A stretch of 64,000 nucleotides of DNA from assembly GCA_003576905.1 (NCBI GenBank), contig QEVG01000009.1:1-64000 (forward strand). Direction: 5' to 3'. This DNA comes from Planctomycetota bacterium. GTDB taxonomy: Bacteria; Planctomycetota; Phycisphaerae; UBA1845; UTPLA1. Made by a program: the position numbers and the translations under genes. The notes below the pieces were generated by a model, which was given only the letters and a program-made list of their open reading frames with translations, was not told the DNA's origin and did no database searches. This document shows, piece by piece, positions 35,115 to 44,648 of this stretch. Positions within the stretch are counted from its first letter, which is position 1. Every line of letters starts with the position of its first letter.

Positions 35115-36584
35115 ATGTTTGAAGCCGCCGAGATCGGCCATAAGCTGTCGAAGGAAGAGTTCAACGCCCGCCTGACACCGCTTCGCGAACAGCTCATTAC
35201 GACGCAGTATCAATTGCGCAGCGCGAAGTTTCCCGTCATCATCCTGATTGCGGGTGTCGACCGCGTCGGGGCGCACGAGCTGATAACGTTCATGACCGGG
35301 GTGTTTGATTCGCGGTATCTCCAGGTGTCTGGCTTTGGGCCGCCGACACAGGAAGAAGCGGAACGCCCGGAGTACTGGCGTTACTGGCGGGCGCTACCAC
35401 CGGCCGGGCGAATGGGCGTGATGCTGGGCGCGTGGACGATGGCGGCGGTGGTGGATCGGCTCGACCGGCGAATCGGCAAGGGGGAATTTGCGGCGCGGAT
35501 GCAGCACGTCCGTCATTTCGAGCGAAGCCTTTGTGCGGAGGGGGCACTGCTGCTGAAGTTCTGGCTGCACCTGTCGCCGGCCGAGTTCAAGAAGCAGGCT
35601 CGGCGGGGCGGGAAGCACGGCCTCTGGAAGCCGATCTGGATGAAAGCGTCGGCCGTGCGCGCTTATCAGCAGCGGGGCATGCGCGTGATTGAGCAGGCGC
35701 TGGAGCAATCGAGCGCCGAGGACGTGCCGTGGCAGTTGATCGAAAGCACGGACTCCCATTATCGAAATCTGACCGTCGTGGAGACGATCCAGGACGAGAT
35801 TCGCCGGCGCCTCGATGCGCCGTCGCCCGTACCGGCCGGGCCGTCGGTGAACGAGCGGGCCACGGACGCACACACCATCCTCGACACGGTGGACCTTACG
35901 CAGGCCCTCGAGAAGGAGAAATACGAAAAGGCCCTGGATCGCGCGCAGGCGCGGCTCAACGATCTTTCGGCGAAGGCCTTTCGGAAGGGCGTGTCCGCGG
36001 TTTTTGTCTTTGAAGGCTGGGACGCGGGGGGAAAGGGCGGCTGCATTCGACGTGTCACGGCGGCACTGGACGCCACGGTTTATCGCGTGGTGTCCATCGC
36101 GGCGCCGACCGAGGAAGAAAGGGCGCATCATTACCTTTGGCGATTCTGGCGCCACATGCCGCGGGATGGGCATTTTTTGATCTTCGATCGATCGTGGTAC
36201 GGTCGCGTTCTCGTGGAGCGCGTGGAGGGATTTGCGACGCGAAGCCAATGGCAACGGGCATACGGCGAGATCAACGAGTTCGAGTCGCAGATATCGGAGA
36301 GCCGAACCGCGCTGGTCAAATTCTGGCTGCACATCGACCCGGACACTCAGCTTGCGCGCTTCAAGGAGCGGGAAAAGACGCCCTTCAAGCAGTTCAAGAT
36401 CACGGAAGAGGACTATCGCAATCGCGAGAAGTGGCACGACTACGAAATCGCGGTCAACGAGATGATCGCGCGCACCAGCACGCGGCACGCCCCCTGGACC
36501 ATCGTCCCGGCGCGGGACAAGTACTTCGCCCGCGTTCACGTCTTGCAGACGATCTGCAAGGCACTGGAAAAGAAGCTGTCCTGA
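35115..36584 (+). CDS. pap: Polyphosphate:AMP phosphotransferase (two-domain PPK2)
   Basis: Product of 489 residues with two PPK2 domains, as in class II PPK2 enzymes that make ADP from AMP and polyphosphate. The N-terminal domain (about 10-230) has a degenerate P-loop (ILIAGVDRVGAHELI). The C-terminal domain (about 260-489) has an intact P-loop, FEGWDAGGKGGCIRR, the PTEEERAHHYLWRFWRHMP segment and the second motif FDRSWYGRVLVERVEGF. Only the C-terminal domain is therefore expected to be catalytic. It works in phosphate and nucleotide energy balance, fed by polyphosphate. It stands between the exporter operon and pckA with its own leader. Confidence 0.92.
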   Translation: MFEAAEIGHKLSKEEFNARLTPLREQLITTQYQLRSAKFPVIILIAGVDRVGAHELITFMTGVFDSRYLQVSGFGPPTQEEAERPEYWRYWRALPPAGRMGVMLGAWTMAAVVDRLDRRIGKGEFAARMQHVRHFERSLCAEGALLLKFWLHLSPAEFKKQARRGGKHGLWKPIWMKASAVRAYQQRGMRVIEQALEQSSAEDVPWQLIESTDSHYRNLTVVETIQDEIRRRLDAPSPVPAGPSVNERATDAHTILDTVDLTQALEKEKYEKALDRAQARLNDLSAKAFRKGVSAVFVFEGWDAGGKGGCIRRVTAALDATVYRVVSIAAPTEEERAHHYLWRFWRHMPRDGHFLIFDRSWYGRVLVERVEGFATRSQWQRAYGEINEFESQISESRTALVKFWLHIDPDTQLARFKEREKTPFKQFKITEEDYRNREKWHDYEIAVNEMIARTSTRHAPWTIVPARDKYFARVHVLQTICKALEKKLS

Positions 36585-36856
36585 AAAATCCGTGCAACCG
36601 CCGGAGTCGTGTGACGCGTCTTCTGTTCGATTCCCGCCCCTGGTCTTTGTGCCGCATTCGACGAAGCACGTTGGACCGTGAGTGTAACTTTCTTTTTTTC
36701 CGTTAGTTGCGATCCAGCGCCTGCCTCGCGCCAAAGTGTGAATTGAGGCCGGACTGCGTGGCCATCGTGACATTCAGGTATGATGCCCCGCCGCGGACAG
36801 ATCGAACCCGGCCTTTGGGTTGCGACCGCCTGGCCGGGCAACTGAAGGAGTGATCC

Positions 36857-38443
36857 ATGGCGGCTTTTTCCCTGGACGATGTCGGGATCAGCGTAAAGCG
36901 GATTCTTCGCAATGCGCCGCCCAGCGCGCTTTACGAAGAGGCCATACTGCATGACACCGGCTCGCACATCACGGCGAGCGGGGCGCTCGTTGCCTACAGC
37001 GGCCATAAGACCGGCCGATCACCCAAGGACAAGCACGTCGTCCGGCATCCGAACTCGGAAAAGGACATCTGGTGGGGGCCGGTGAACTTTCCGCTGGCCG
37101 ACGGGAGCTTCAAAGTGAATCGCGAGCGTGCGATGGATTACCTCAACACACGCGACACCCTTTACTGTTTCGACGGCTTCGCGGGATGGGACCCGGAACA
37201 TCGGCTCAAGATACGCGTCATCTGTGCCCGGCCCTATCACGCCCTGTTCATGCACACGATGCTGATCCGCCCGACGGCGGAGGAGCTTGAAGCGTTCGGC
37301 AAGCCGGACTTCGTGATCTACAACGCGGGGGCATTTCCTGCGAACCGGCATACGACGGGCATGACAAGCAAAACGAGCATCGACCTTTCGTTCGAGGATG
37401 CCGAACTTGTGATTCTCGGGACGGAGTACGCCGGCGAGATGAAAAAGGGCGTCTTCACGGTGATGAACTATCTCATGCCCCGGCGGGGGGTGCTATCGAT
37501 GCACTGCTCGGCGACCGCGGACCCGGCCACCGGGCGGTCCTCGTTGCTGTTCGGGCTTTCCGGGACGGGCAAGACGACGCTCTCGGCCGATCCGAAGCGA
37601 AGGCTGATCGGCGACGACGAGCACTGCTGGACGAACAAGGGGGTATTCAACATCGAGGGGGGTTGCTACGCGAAGGCGATCAACCTCACGCCCGAGTCGG
37701 AACCGGACATTTTCCAGGCGCTGCGATTCGGCGCCGTGCTGGAAAACGTCGTGTTCGACGACGAGGACCGGGAGGTTGATTTTTCAGATACGAGCATTAC
37801 GGAGAACACGCGCGGCGCGTATCCTATCGAGTTCATCCGCAATGCACAGATTCCGTGCGTCGCCGGGCATCCGACGGACATCATCTTTCTCACCTGCGAC
37901 GCGTTCGGGGTGCTGCCGCCGGTAAGTCGACTCGGGCCTGATCATGCGATGTATCATTTCATCAGCGGATACACGGCAAAGGTCGCGGGAACGGAAGTCG
38001 GAGTCACGGAGCCATCGGCGACCTTCTCGCCCTGTTTCGGGGGGCCGTTTCTCGTCTGGCACCCCGGCAAATACGCCGAATTGCTTGCGATGAAAATGGC
38101 GGAGCACAGGAGCCGGGTCTGGCTCGTGAACACCGGGTGGAGCGGCGGCCCGTACGGCGTCGGGGCGCGCATGAAACTGGCGCACACGCGGGCCATCATC
38201 GACGCGATCCATTGCGGGGCGCTGGCCGGCGCTTCAGTGGCTTCCGATCCGATCTTCGGGTTTGACGTTGTGACCCAGTGCCCGAATGTGCCGCCGGAGG
38301 TCATGGTGCCGCGGAATGCGTGGAAGGACCGCCCGGCGTTCGATGCGCAGGCAAAGAAACTTGCGGGGCTGTTCCGGCAGAATTTCGCCAAGTACGAAGA
38401 GGGCGTGTCTGAAGGCGTTCGCGCGGCGGGGCCGAAGATCTGA
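36857..38443 (+). CDS. pckA: Phosphoenolpyruvate carboxykinase (ATP)
   Basis: Product of 528 residues, the normal length. The ATG at 36857 has AAGGAG upstream. Signatures are HKTGRSPKDKH (substrate-binding), the kinase loop GLSGTGKTTLSADPKRRLIGDDEH with the P-loop and the metal-binding Asp pair, NIEGGCYAK, and ENTRGAYP with the conserved Arg. It converts oxaloacetate plus ATP to PEP, the first step of gluconeogenesis. It is not linked to related metabolic genes here. A 270-base leader lies upstream without a clear consensus promoter. It is convergent with the ABC-2 permease gene, 12 bases away. Confidence 0.96.
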   Translation: MAAFSLDDVGISVKRILRNAPPSALYEEAILHDTGSHITASGALVAYSGHKTGRSPKDKHVVRHPNSEKDIWWGPVNFPLADGSFKVNRERAMDYLNTRDTLYCFDGFAGWDPEHRLKIRVICARPYHALFMHTMLIRPTAEELEAFGKPDFVIYNAGAFPANRHTTGMTSKTSIDLSFEDAELVILGTEYAGEMKKGVFTVMNYLMPRRGVLSMHCSATADPATGRSSLLFGLSGTGKTTLSADPKRRLIGDDEHCWTNKGVFNIEGGCYAKAINLTPESEPDIFQALRFGAVLENVVFDDEDREVDFSDTSITENTRGAYPIEFIRNAQIPCVAGHPTDIIFLTCDAFGVLPPVSRLGPDHAMYHFISGYTAKVAGTEVGVTEPSATFSPCFGGPFLVWHPGKYAELLAMKMAEHRSRVWLVNTGWSGGPYGVGARMKLAHTRAIIDAIHCGALAGASVASDPIFGFDVVTQCPNVPPEVMVPRNAWKDRPAFDAQAKKLAGLFRQNFAKYEEGVSEGVRAAGPKI

Positions 38444-38455
38444 AATCGCGCCCGC

Positions 38456-39661
38456 TCAGCCGACTTCGCGGGTTTCGAAGAGGCTCATTCCGAGTGTGAC
38501 GACAGCGCAGGTATAGGCCAGCCCGTATCCGATGGCCCTCCAGACGTAATCCCAGGGTATGACGAGCATCTCGCTCAGGGCGTCGACCATCCAGAACACC
38601 TGAAAATTCGGAAGGACCCAGTAAGCAGCCTTCGCCCAGGCGGACGCGCTTTCGCCCGTGGCAAGAGGTTTGAGGACCTGGTCGCTTGCCAGGCCGGCGC
38701 ACAGAAGCAACAGGCAAATCAAGAACGTGGCCATGAGACCGAACCGGGTGGACGCGGTCAGGGCAAAGCTGCCGAGCATGATGACCGCGAAAAAGATGAG
38801 AAAGGATGCCTTGCTGATCTCGATCCCCTGGCGCTTTCGAGTTTTTTCGACGAGAAAGTCAACGTCCTGCCGCCACTTCGGCGTTACGTGAAGCCCGCGC
38901 AGGTACTCCTGCTCTTCCTGCGTGATCGGTCCCTTCCAGTCGTTGTGAACCAGCTCTCCCCTGTGTCCTTCGAGGTGCATCTGGCCCTCGGCGGGGCGGA
39001 AGAAAATCAGGCCCCGGAAAACGGCGGGGTCTTCACAGGACTTGGGAAGGCGTTCGATGGGCTGAGCGCTTTCATACGCATCGCGTTTCCACTCCCGGTT
39101 GACGAGCAGCAGAATGCCCGCGCTGAGCGTCATGGCGGGCAGGGCCAGTGCAATGACAGTCGGAAGGAATCGGCGGTCATACAGGTAGTTCACCGCGACG
39201 GCGGCGACGACGACCAGGAGCATCATTCCGGGTCCGAACACCAGGACGGTCGGGTCGGATGTCTCGGCCGCGGTCTGGAGGACGCCATGGCGCATGACCA
39301 TGTAGAACGCGAGGCATGCCAGGTAGTGAGCGACGCCGAGGGCGCCGATCATCCCGATGAACTTCCCGAGGATGAACACGGGGCGGCTAATCGGTTTTGC
39401 CGCCACGGTGAGGACGGTTTTGTCTTCGATTTCCGTATCCAGTACGCTGGAAGCGGCGAAAACGGCCAGGAACAGCCCCTGGATCAGCAGCGTAGACAAT
39501 CCTATATCGCGAAGGAGCTTATTGTCGTCGTCGAGCGTCCAGCCGGTCAGCGAAGGCATCAGGGCCATTCCGCCGAGCGTGACCATCACAATAATGCCAT
39601 AAATAGGCTGCCGGATGGTCTGGAGAAGGGTGTTTTTGGCGATGCCGAGGAGTTGTGTCAT
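38456..39661 (-). CDS. ABC-2-type permease, divergent member of the SPFH/ABC cluster
   Basis: Product of 401 residues. It starts KNTLLQTIRQPIYGIIVMVTLGG and shows the NosY/ABC-2 family pattern: a first helix, a short helix, DTEIEDKTVLTVAAKPISRPVFILGKFIG (the conserved cytoplasmic loop near residue 80), two helices, and a long extracytoplasmic segment (about 175-285). That segment includes GLIFFRPAEGQMHLEGHRG, and three or four further helices follow. It resembles the plus-strand permease at 45890-47629 in loop motif (VLTVAAKPISRP against SRQIYGIVSKPIPRW). The gene is divergent from the SPFH genes, so it probably shares their intergenic control region and uses the ATPase at 44648. Confidence 0.82.
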   Translation of the reverse strand: MTQLLGIAKNTLLQTIRQPIYGIIVMVTLGGMALMPSLTGWTLDDDNKLLRDIGLSTLLIQGLFLAVFAASSVLDTEIEDKTVLTVAAKPISRPVFILGKFIGMIGALGVAHYLACLAFYMVMRHGVLQTAAETSDPTVLVFGPGMMLLVVVAAVAVNYLYDRRFLPTVIALALPAMTLSAGILLLVNREWKRDAYESAQPIERLPKSCEDPAVFRGLIFFRPAEGQMHLEGHRGELVHNDWKGPITQEEQEYLRGLHVTPKWRQDVDFLVEKTRKRQGIEISKASFLIFFAVIMLGSFALTASTRFGLMATFLICLLLLCAGLASDQVLKPLATGESASAWAKAAYWVLPNFQVFWMVDALSEMLVIPWDYVWRAIGYGLAYTCAVVTLGMSLFETREVG

Positions 39662-39709
39662 AGGGTTTCGTCCGGCATGGTAAGCGGTGAATCGGCAGGA
39701 GTGTAGTCC

Positions 39710-39737
39710 TTGGCACCCGGCCGGTTATCCCTAGAAT
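39710..39737 (+). promoter_or_regulatory. Sigma70-like promoter of the SPFH/ABC operon
   Basis: TTGGCA at 39710-39715 and TAGAAT at 39732-39737 are spaced by 16 bases, in the divergent gap between the permease and the first SPFH gene. The predicted leader is about 210 bases. Confidence 0.5.
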
Positions 39738-39953
39738 ACGTTGCTCCCCGCGCTGCGGACTGAAACGGCCCGCGAAAGGGTCCTGGCGTCCCGGCGGCGG
39801 CCAGGCTTCCGTGCATCGGGTTCGCGGCGGCCCGGCGGTCCTACGTAACGCGAGAATCAATCCGTCGCCGAAGCTATCCTTCGCAGCGACGGAGAGTGTC
39901 AGACCGGCGTCGGTCGCCCGCCACTTCGGGCGCGGCGGTACTCGAAAGGTTTC

Positions 39954-42032
39954 ATGGCAGCAGTCGATAAACGCGGCGAAGCGGTGGCGGTGGTCGGCGG
40001 ACTTCTGAGTCTGTCGGCGTGCGTGGTCCTCTCCATCCTCGCCATCTGGACCGATTCCAGCGCCGTGTGGGCGGTCTGCTTTCAGTCGTTCGGCGCGATC
40101 GGAATCTGGCTGCTCACGGTGATCCAACTCCACCAGCAACGCCTGGTCTCCGAGGAGAAGCTTGAACTCGCGGCGATCGAGCGCGATCGAATCGAACGGC
40201 TGGGCGGCGCGAAGACCATCTTTGAGGAACAGGACCTCGACCAGATGGAGAAGCTGGCGATGGGCCGCCGGCTGCGGGCCATCGAGCGGTTTCTCGTTCC
40301 CATCCTGGCGATCCTGTTCGCGGTTTTTCACATCGCGGCCGGCGCCTCGGTTTTTCCGTGGGCCCTGCAGTTTCCGCCGATCCGTGCGGTCGGCGACGCG
40401 CCGGTGCTGCACGCATCGGTGCTTCTGTTTTTCTGTGCGGGCATCGCATTTGTTTGCTTCATGATGTCGCGCTATGCCCTGGGGCTGAGCCGGATTCGCC
40501 AGTGGAGTCTGCTCCGGCCCGGCGGGAATTATCTTTTCGGCACGAGCGCGTTCTGTCTTGCCGTCGCGCTGGCGCTGCTTTGTGTCATCAGCGGTCTGCC
40601 GCAGGTGGAAGTCTGGGTGGGCCGCGCCATCGGCATCGTCATGATCTGGATGGGCGTTGAGACGCTCATCAACTATGTTCTCGACTTCTACAGGCCGCGC
40701 GTTCCGGGCGAGGAGCCGCGGCCATTTTACGACAACCGGCTGCTGGGCATGTTCAGCGAGCCGGTCGGGATCCTCCGCAGCGTCGCGAACACGATCGACT
40801 ACCAGTTCGGCTTCAAGGTCAGCGAGACGTGGTTCTACAAGCTGCTGGGGCGGGCGGTTCTTCCGCTGCTCCTGTTGCAGGTCGTGATCATTCTGGCGCT
40901 GACGTGCATCGTCGTTGTTCCGCCGGGCCACCAGGCGGTGCTTCTGCATCTTGGCCAGTTGCGGCCGACGACGGCCAAGGCGGGCATCCATTTCACGTGG
41001 CCATGGCCCATCGACACCGCCGCGATCATCCCCGTGGACCGGATTCAGCGCATGGCGATCGGCTACGAGGAAGAACAGACCACCGACGAGGACTCCTCGC
41101 GGACACAGGTCATCCTGTGGACGGTCAAGCACTACAAGAAGGAATATCAGCTGCTTGTGGCGGATCGTTCGGCGTCGGCGGCGGACAAGGTGCCGATCAA
41201 CCTGCTGAGCCTGAACATGCCGGTTCATTGGCGCGTCAAGCATGATGACAAGGAAGTGATTCGCTTTTATTCGCAGAGCGCCGACGCCGCGCAGCTCATT
41301 GAAGCCATCGCTTATCGCGAACTGACCCAATACGCGGCCGAATCGGACGTTCTCAAGCTGATGGGGTCCGGTGGGGTGGAGACATCGGCCGAGCTTCGTC
41401 GGCGCATTCAGGCCGGCTGCGACGCCGCCGGATACGACGGCGGCGGCCTCGGCGTCGAGATCGTCATGGTGGGAATCGGCGGCGTACACCCTCCGTCCGA
41501 CGAGGACGTCGCCAAGACCTATGAGCAGGTGGTCAGCGCGATTGAGACGCGCGACGCGACGATCAAGGGCGCCGAAGGGGACGCGGCCACGCGGCGGATC
41601 GAGAGCGCCGGTGACCAGTGGAAGGCGCTCTACGAGGCGATTCGTCTGGAAGACGATCTGCGCAGCCGGAACGATCCCGGCCTGGCCGAACAGACAGCCG
41701 TTGTCGAAGAGATGCTCCGAAAGGTGATCGGGGGAGAAGCCCGTGTTCGCGCGGCGACAGCTTCGAAGAACGCGTTTGCGCGGTTGTTCTCGCAGAAGTC
41801 GGAGGCGGAACTCTTCGAGACGCGGCTGGCGACGTATCGGGCGGCGCCCGAAGTGTACAGCCTTCGCAATTACCTGAGGATGATGGAGGAGGGCCTTCGG
41901 CGCGTGCGCAAGTTCGTGATCGCGCTGGAGAACCCGGACTCCGTTGTGTACGACATTGATCTGCGTCCACCGGCCGAGATCGATCTGCTCGGCGCCGAAC
42001 AGGCGGCCGCCGAACAGAAAAGGGCGCAGTGA
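39954..42032 (+). CDS. Polytopic SPFH (HflK-like) membrane protein
   Basis: Product of 692 residues. The N-terminal third (1-320) has about six hydrophobic helices (VVGGLLSLSACVVLSILAIW, FLVPILAILFAVFHIAAGA, VLLFFCAGIAFVCFMMSRYA, FCLAVALALLCVISG and others). This is unlike HflK, which has one. A last helix (LPLLLLQVVIILALTCIVVV) leads into an SPFH/band-7 domain: VPPGHQAVLLHLGQLRPTTAKAGIHFTWPWPIDTAAII, then NMPVHWRVKHD, LIEAIAYRELTQYAAES, and a long coiled-coil with many charged residues (about 510-650). SPFH proteins oligomerise into cages or scaffolds that organise membranes and regulate proteases. It is the first of three SPFH genes in one operon. The ATG at 39954 follows AAAGGT. Confidence 0.88.
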   Translation: MAAVDKRGEAVAVVGGLLSLSACVVLSILAIWTDSSAVWAVCFQSFGAIGIWLLTVIQLHQQRLVSEEKLELAAIERDRIERLGGAKTIFEEQDLDQMEKLAMGRRLRAIERFLVPILAILFAVFHIAAGASVFPWALQFPPIRAVGDAPVLHASVLLFFCAGIAFVCFMMSRYALGLSRIRQWSLLRPGGNYLFGTSAFCLAVALALLCVISGLPQVEVWVGRAIGIVMIWMGVETLINYVLDFYRPRVPGEEPRPFYDNRLLGMFSEPVGILRSVANTIDYQFGFKVSETWFYKLLGRAVLPLLLLQVVIILALTCIVVVPPGHQAVLLHLGQLRPTTAKAGIHFTWPWPIDTAAIIPVDRIQRMAIGYEEEQTTDEDSSRTQVILWTVKHYKKEYQLLVADRSASAADKVPINLLSLNMPVHWRVKHDDKEVIRFYSQSADAAQLIEAIAYRELTQYAAESDVLKLMGSGGVETSAELRRRIQAGCDAAGYDGGGLGVEIVMVGIGGVHPPSDEDVAKTYEQVVSAIETRDATIKGAEGDAATRRIESAGDQWKALYEAIRLEDDLRSRNDPGLAEQTAVVEEMLRKVIGGEARVRAATASKNAFARLFSQKSEAELFETRLATYRAAPEVYSLRNYLRMMEEGLRRVRKFVIALENPDSVVYDIDLRPPAEIDLLGAEQAAAEQKRAQ

Positions 42033-42135
42033 CGTCGGTCTCGTTCAGCGCCGCCGGCGGCCATCGGGTTGTTGTCCCGCGGGCCGGGGCGCCGGACACG
42101 ATCGAGCGAAATGGTTTGAAACGAGGTCGATAGCC

Positions 42136-43125
42136 ATGTCCAGAAATATGCCGACCCTGCTGGTGGCGCTTCTGCTCGTCGTGATCATCGCGTTCATGAT
42201 GTGCGCCTTTCAGGTGCGTTTCACGGAAACGGCGATCGTCACGCGGTTTGACAAGATTCACAAGGTCATCACGTCCGATGAAGCCGGGCTGCACTTCAAG
42301 GCCCCATGGCCGATCGACCGGGTCCACCGGTTTGACACGCGGCTTCGCTCATTCGACACCGAGTTTCGTCAGCTCGGCACGGAGGACCAGAAGACCGTCG
42401 TCATGACGGCCTACGCGACCTGGCGGATCATGGACGGTGAGAAGTTTTTGAAGGCCGTGGGCCGCGAGGATGCCGCCGCCAAGAAGATTCGCGACCTGCT
42501 GGAGAACCGCGTGTCCACCGTGTTGCGAACGCATCCGCTGGGAAACCTGGTCAACGTGGATCCGGCCCAGATGAAACTTTCGCAGATCGAGCGGGAGTTC
42601 CTGGAAGGCGTCAAAGGCCCCGCGATCGACACCTATGGGATTGAGATCGTCAGCGTAGGGATTCAGCGGCTGGGCATCCCCGAGTCCGTCACGCGGGAAG
42701 TCTTCGCACGCATGAAGGAGGATCGCCAGAAAGCCATCAAGGAATACACGGCCGAGGGCCAGGCGATCGCCCAGCAGATTCGGGTGGAGGCCGAGGAGAT
42801 ATCGAGCAAGATCATCGCCCGGGCCGAAGCCTACGCGAAACAGATCGAGGGTCAGGGCGAGGCCGAGGCGGCCAAGTACTATGCGAAGTTCGCCGAGAAT
42901 CGAACCCTGAGTGACTTCCTGAAGAAGCGCGAAACGCTTCAGAAGATTCTCGAGGCCGGGCAGGTGACGCTAGTTCTGGATGCGAGCCAGTTGGAGCCTT
43001 TCAAGATGCTTCGTGACGCGGCGATCTCGTTCAAGAACGCCGTGGCGCCAAAAGACGAGAAGCCGCGGGGCAACGACGCCGTGGATGACAAGCTTGGAGC
43101 CGCTGGGCCGCCCCGGGACCGTTAG
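42136..43125 (+). CDS. HflC-like SPFH protein
   Basis: Product of 329 residues. One N-terminal helix (LVALLLVVIIAFMMCAFQV), then the band-7 domain: RFTETAIVTRFDKIHKVITSDEAGLHFKAPWPIDRVHRFDTR, TAYATWRIMDGEKFLKAVG, and TYGIEIVSVGIQRLGIPESVTREVFARMKEDRQ, followed by an Ala/Glu-rich coiled-coil. It resembles HflC, the partner of HflK in the FtsHKC complex. FtsH is not in the window, so a protease link cannot be claimed. It is the middle of the three SPFH genes, 103 bases after the first. An ATG at 42136 follows AGGT. The C-terminus (about 295-329) is low-complexity and hydrophilic. Confidence 0.9.
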   Translation: MSRNMPTLLVALLLVVIIAFMMCAFQVRFTETAIVTRFDKIHKVITSDEAGLHFKAPWPIDRVHRFDTRLRSFDTEFRQLGTEDQKTVVMTAYATWRIMDGEKFLKAVGREDAAAKKIRDLLENRVSTVLRTHPLGNLVNVDPAQMKLSQIEREFLEGVKGPAIDTYGIEIVSVGIQRLGIPESVTREVFARMKEDRQKAIKEYTAEGQAIAQQIRVEAEEISSKIIARAEAYAKQIEGQGEAEAAKYYAKFAENRTLSDFLKKRETLQKILEAGQVTLVLDASQLEPFKMLRDAAISFKNAVAPKDEKPRGNDAVDDKLGAAGPPRDR

Positions 43126-43187
43126 ACCCCGAAGGCCCGAGCCCGTGCCGGTTGCAGAGAACCGAAATGCGCCGCCGCCGAGAGTAG

Positions 43188-44648
43188 ATGATGACGACGA
43201 ATGTATCGCAACCGCAGCCCATCATGCCCCAGGGGCCCGACATCGGCACTCTGGATCCGGCGAACCAGTTCCTGGCGGAAGCGCTGAGCAAGAGCTTCCG
43301 TATTCTGAAGCTAGTCATGCTGGTCCTGGTGGTGCTCTACTTCCTCTCGGGGCTGTTCGCGGTGAAGCCCAACGAGGTCGGTCTCAAGCTGCGCTACGGC
43401 CGTGTCGTCGGGGCGGGGGATAATTCGGCAAACCCGGTGCTTCAACCGGGCTGGCACTGGTCGTGGCCTTATCCCTTTGAACGATGGGTGACGGTGCCTA
43501 CGAGCGAGCGGGAGCTTCCGATCGAGTTCATGTTCATGCTGACCGACGAGGAGCGCACCGGCGGCATATCGGGCTACCGCTATGAGAGCCTCAGTCCGAT
43601 GCGGGATGATTTCCTCATCACGGGCGACGTAAACATTCTCCATGCCTCGCTCGTCGTGAAGTATCGAGTCACCGACGCGGTGGCATACCTGACGAACGTT
43701 CTACCGATGCCGGCGCCGCGGGCGACCGTCCGATCGCCGGAGTATCAGCGTTATCCAGAATACACGGTGCTCCGGGCGCTGGCGCGAAACGCGGCCATTG
43801 AAACGGCCGCTCGGCGCGAGGCTCTGGACATTCGCGGCACGGGGCAAAGCGCGTTTCTCGTCGCGGTCGCCACGTGCCTGAGCGACAAGCTCAAGAACCT
43901 GGAGAAGCAAGGCCAGTCGCTCGGGATATCCGTCGATCCCGAATCCGGCGTCATCGCTCCCAAGGCGGGCGGCACGGTGGAAGCGATCCTGCCGCCCCGT
44001 CAGGTCCAGGAGGTCTTCGACCGCGTTTTCGCGGCGCAAAGCGAAAAATCGGCGGGAATCACCAAGGCCCGGGCCGAGGCGCAGCAGCGCCTCCTCGAGA
44101 CCGCGGGACAGGACCATGAACGGATCGCCGCCGCGGTCGACGAGGAGTTTGAGCTGATGCTCCGTCTCTCGCAGGAAGAGGGTAGGGCGACCGCCGCCGA
44201 TGCCGAGACCGTGGCCCGCCTGAGGTCCGAGCTGGAGGAGAAGCGCCGGGTCGTGGAGGCCATGCTGAAAAGCGCCAGCGGCGAGGTTCAGGCCGTACTG
44301 ACCAGCGCGCAGATCGCGCGCGATCAGATCGTCAAGGAGGCGTCCGGCGATTACGAGCAGTTTCAACGGTTGCTGCCGGAATACGCTCGCCATCCCGAGA
44401 TTTTCATGTCGCGCTTCCGCGACGAGACCTACGCCGACGCGCTCGCCAATCCGAAAGTCGCAAAGATGTTCATACCCGAGCCGCCGCGCGGCAGCGGCGG
44501 GCGCATCTGGCTCCAGATTCCGAGGTCGTCCGCGCCAATGCCGGAGGAGGCGGGGAATGCGAAGTCCTCGGCGCCGCAGCGGGGCCGGGACCGGGACCTC
44601 GGCAAGGGCGATGTCGTCCGATCCAGACCGACCATCGTGGGGCCGTAA
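43188..44648 (+). CDS. Third SPFH (HflK-like) protein of the cluster
   Basis: Product of 486 residues. A short N-terminal cytoplasmic segment is followed by one helix (KLVMLVLVVLYFLSGLFAV). The band-7 domain starts KPNEVGLKLRYGRVVGAGDNSANPVLQPGWHWSWPYPFERW and includes DVNILHASLVVKYRVTDAVAYL. A coiled-coil follows (about 280-400) with AQSEKSAGITKARAEAQQRLLE. The fold order is that of HflK, and it differs clearly from the first SPFH gene by having a single helix. The stop codon overlaps the ATG of the ABC ATPase gene by one base (TAATG), which suggests translational coupling of the SPFH and ABC parts. Confidence 0.87.
   Translation: MMTTNVSQPQPIMPQGPDIGTLDPANQFLAEALSKSFRILKLVMLVLVVLYFLSGLFAVKPNEVGLKLRYGRVVGAGDNSANPVLQPGWHWSWPYPFERWVTVPTSERELPIEFMFMLTDEERTGGISGYRYESLSPMRDDFLITGDVNILHASLVVKYRVTDAVAYLTNVLPMPAPRATVRSPEYQRYPEYTVLRALARNAAIETAARREALDIRGTGQSAFLVAVATCLSDKLKNLEKQGQSLGISVDPESGVIAPKAGGTVEAILPPRQVQEVFDRVFAAQSEKSAGITKARAEAQQRLLETAGQDHERIAAAVDEEFELMLRLSQEEGRATAADAETVARLRSELEEKRRVVEAMLKSASGEVQAVLTSAQIARDQIVKEASGDYEQFQRLLPEYARHPEIFMSRFRDETYADALANPKVAKMFIPEPPRGSGGRIWLQIPRSSAPMPEEAGNAKSSAPQRGRDRDLGKGDVVRSRPTIVGP

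Noticed and set aside
39954-44648. Reading the SPFH genes as the classical FtsH regulators HflK and HflC
   Set aside because: There are three SPFH genes rather than two, the first is polytopic, ABC genes rather than FtsH follow, and the translational coupling is to the ATPase.
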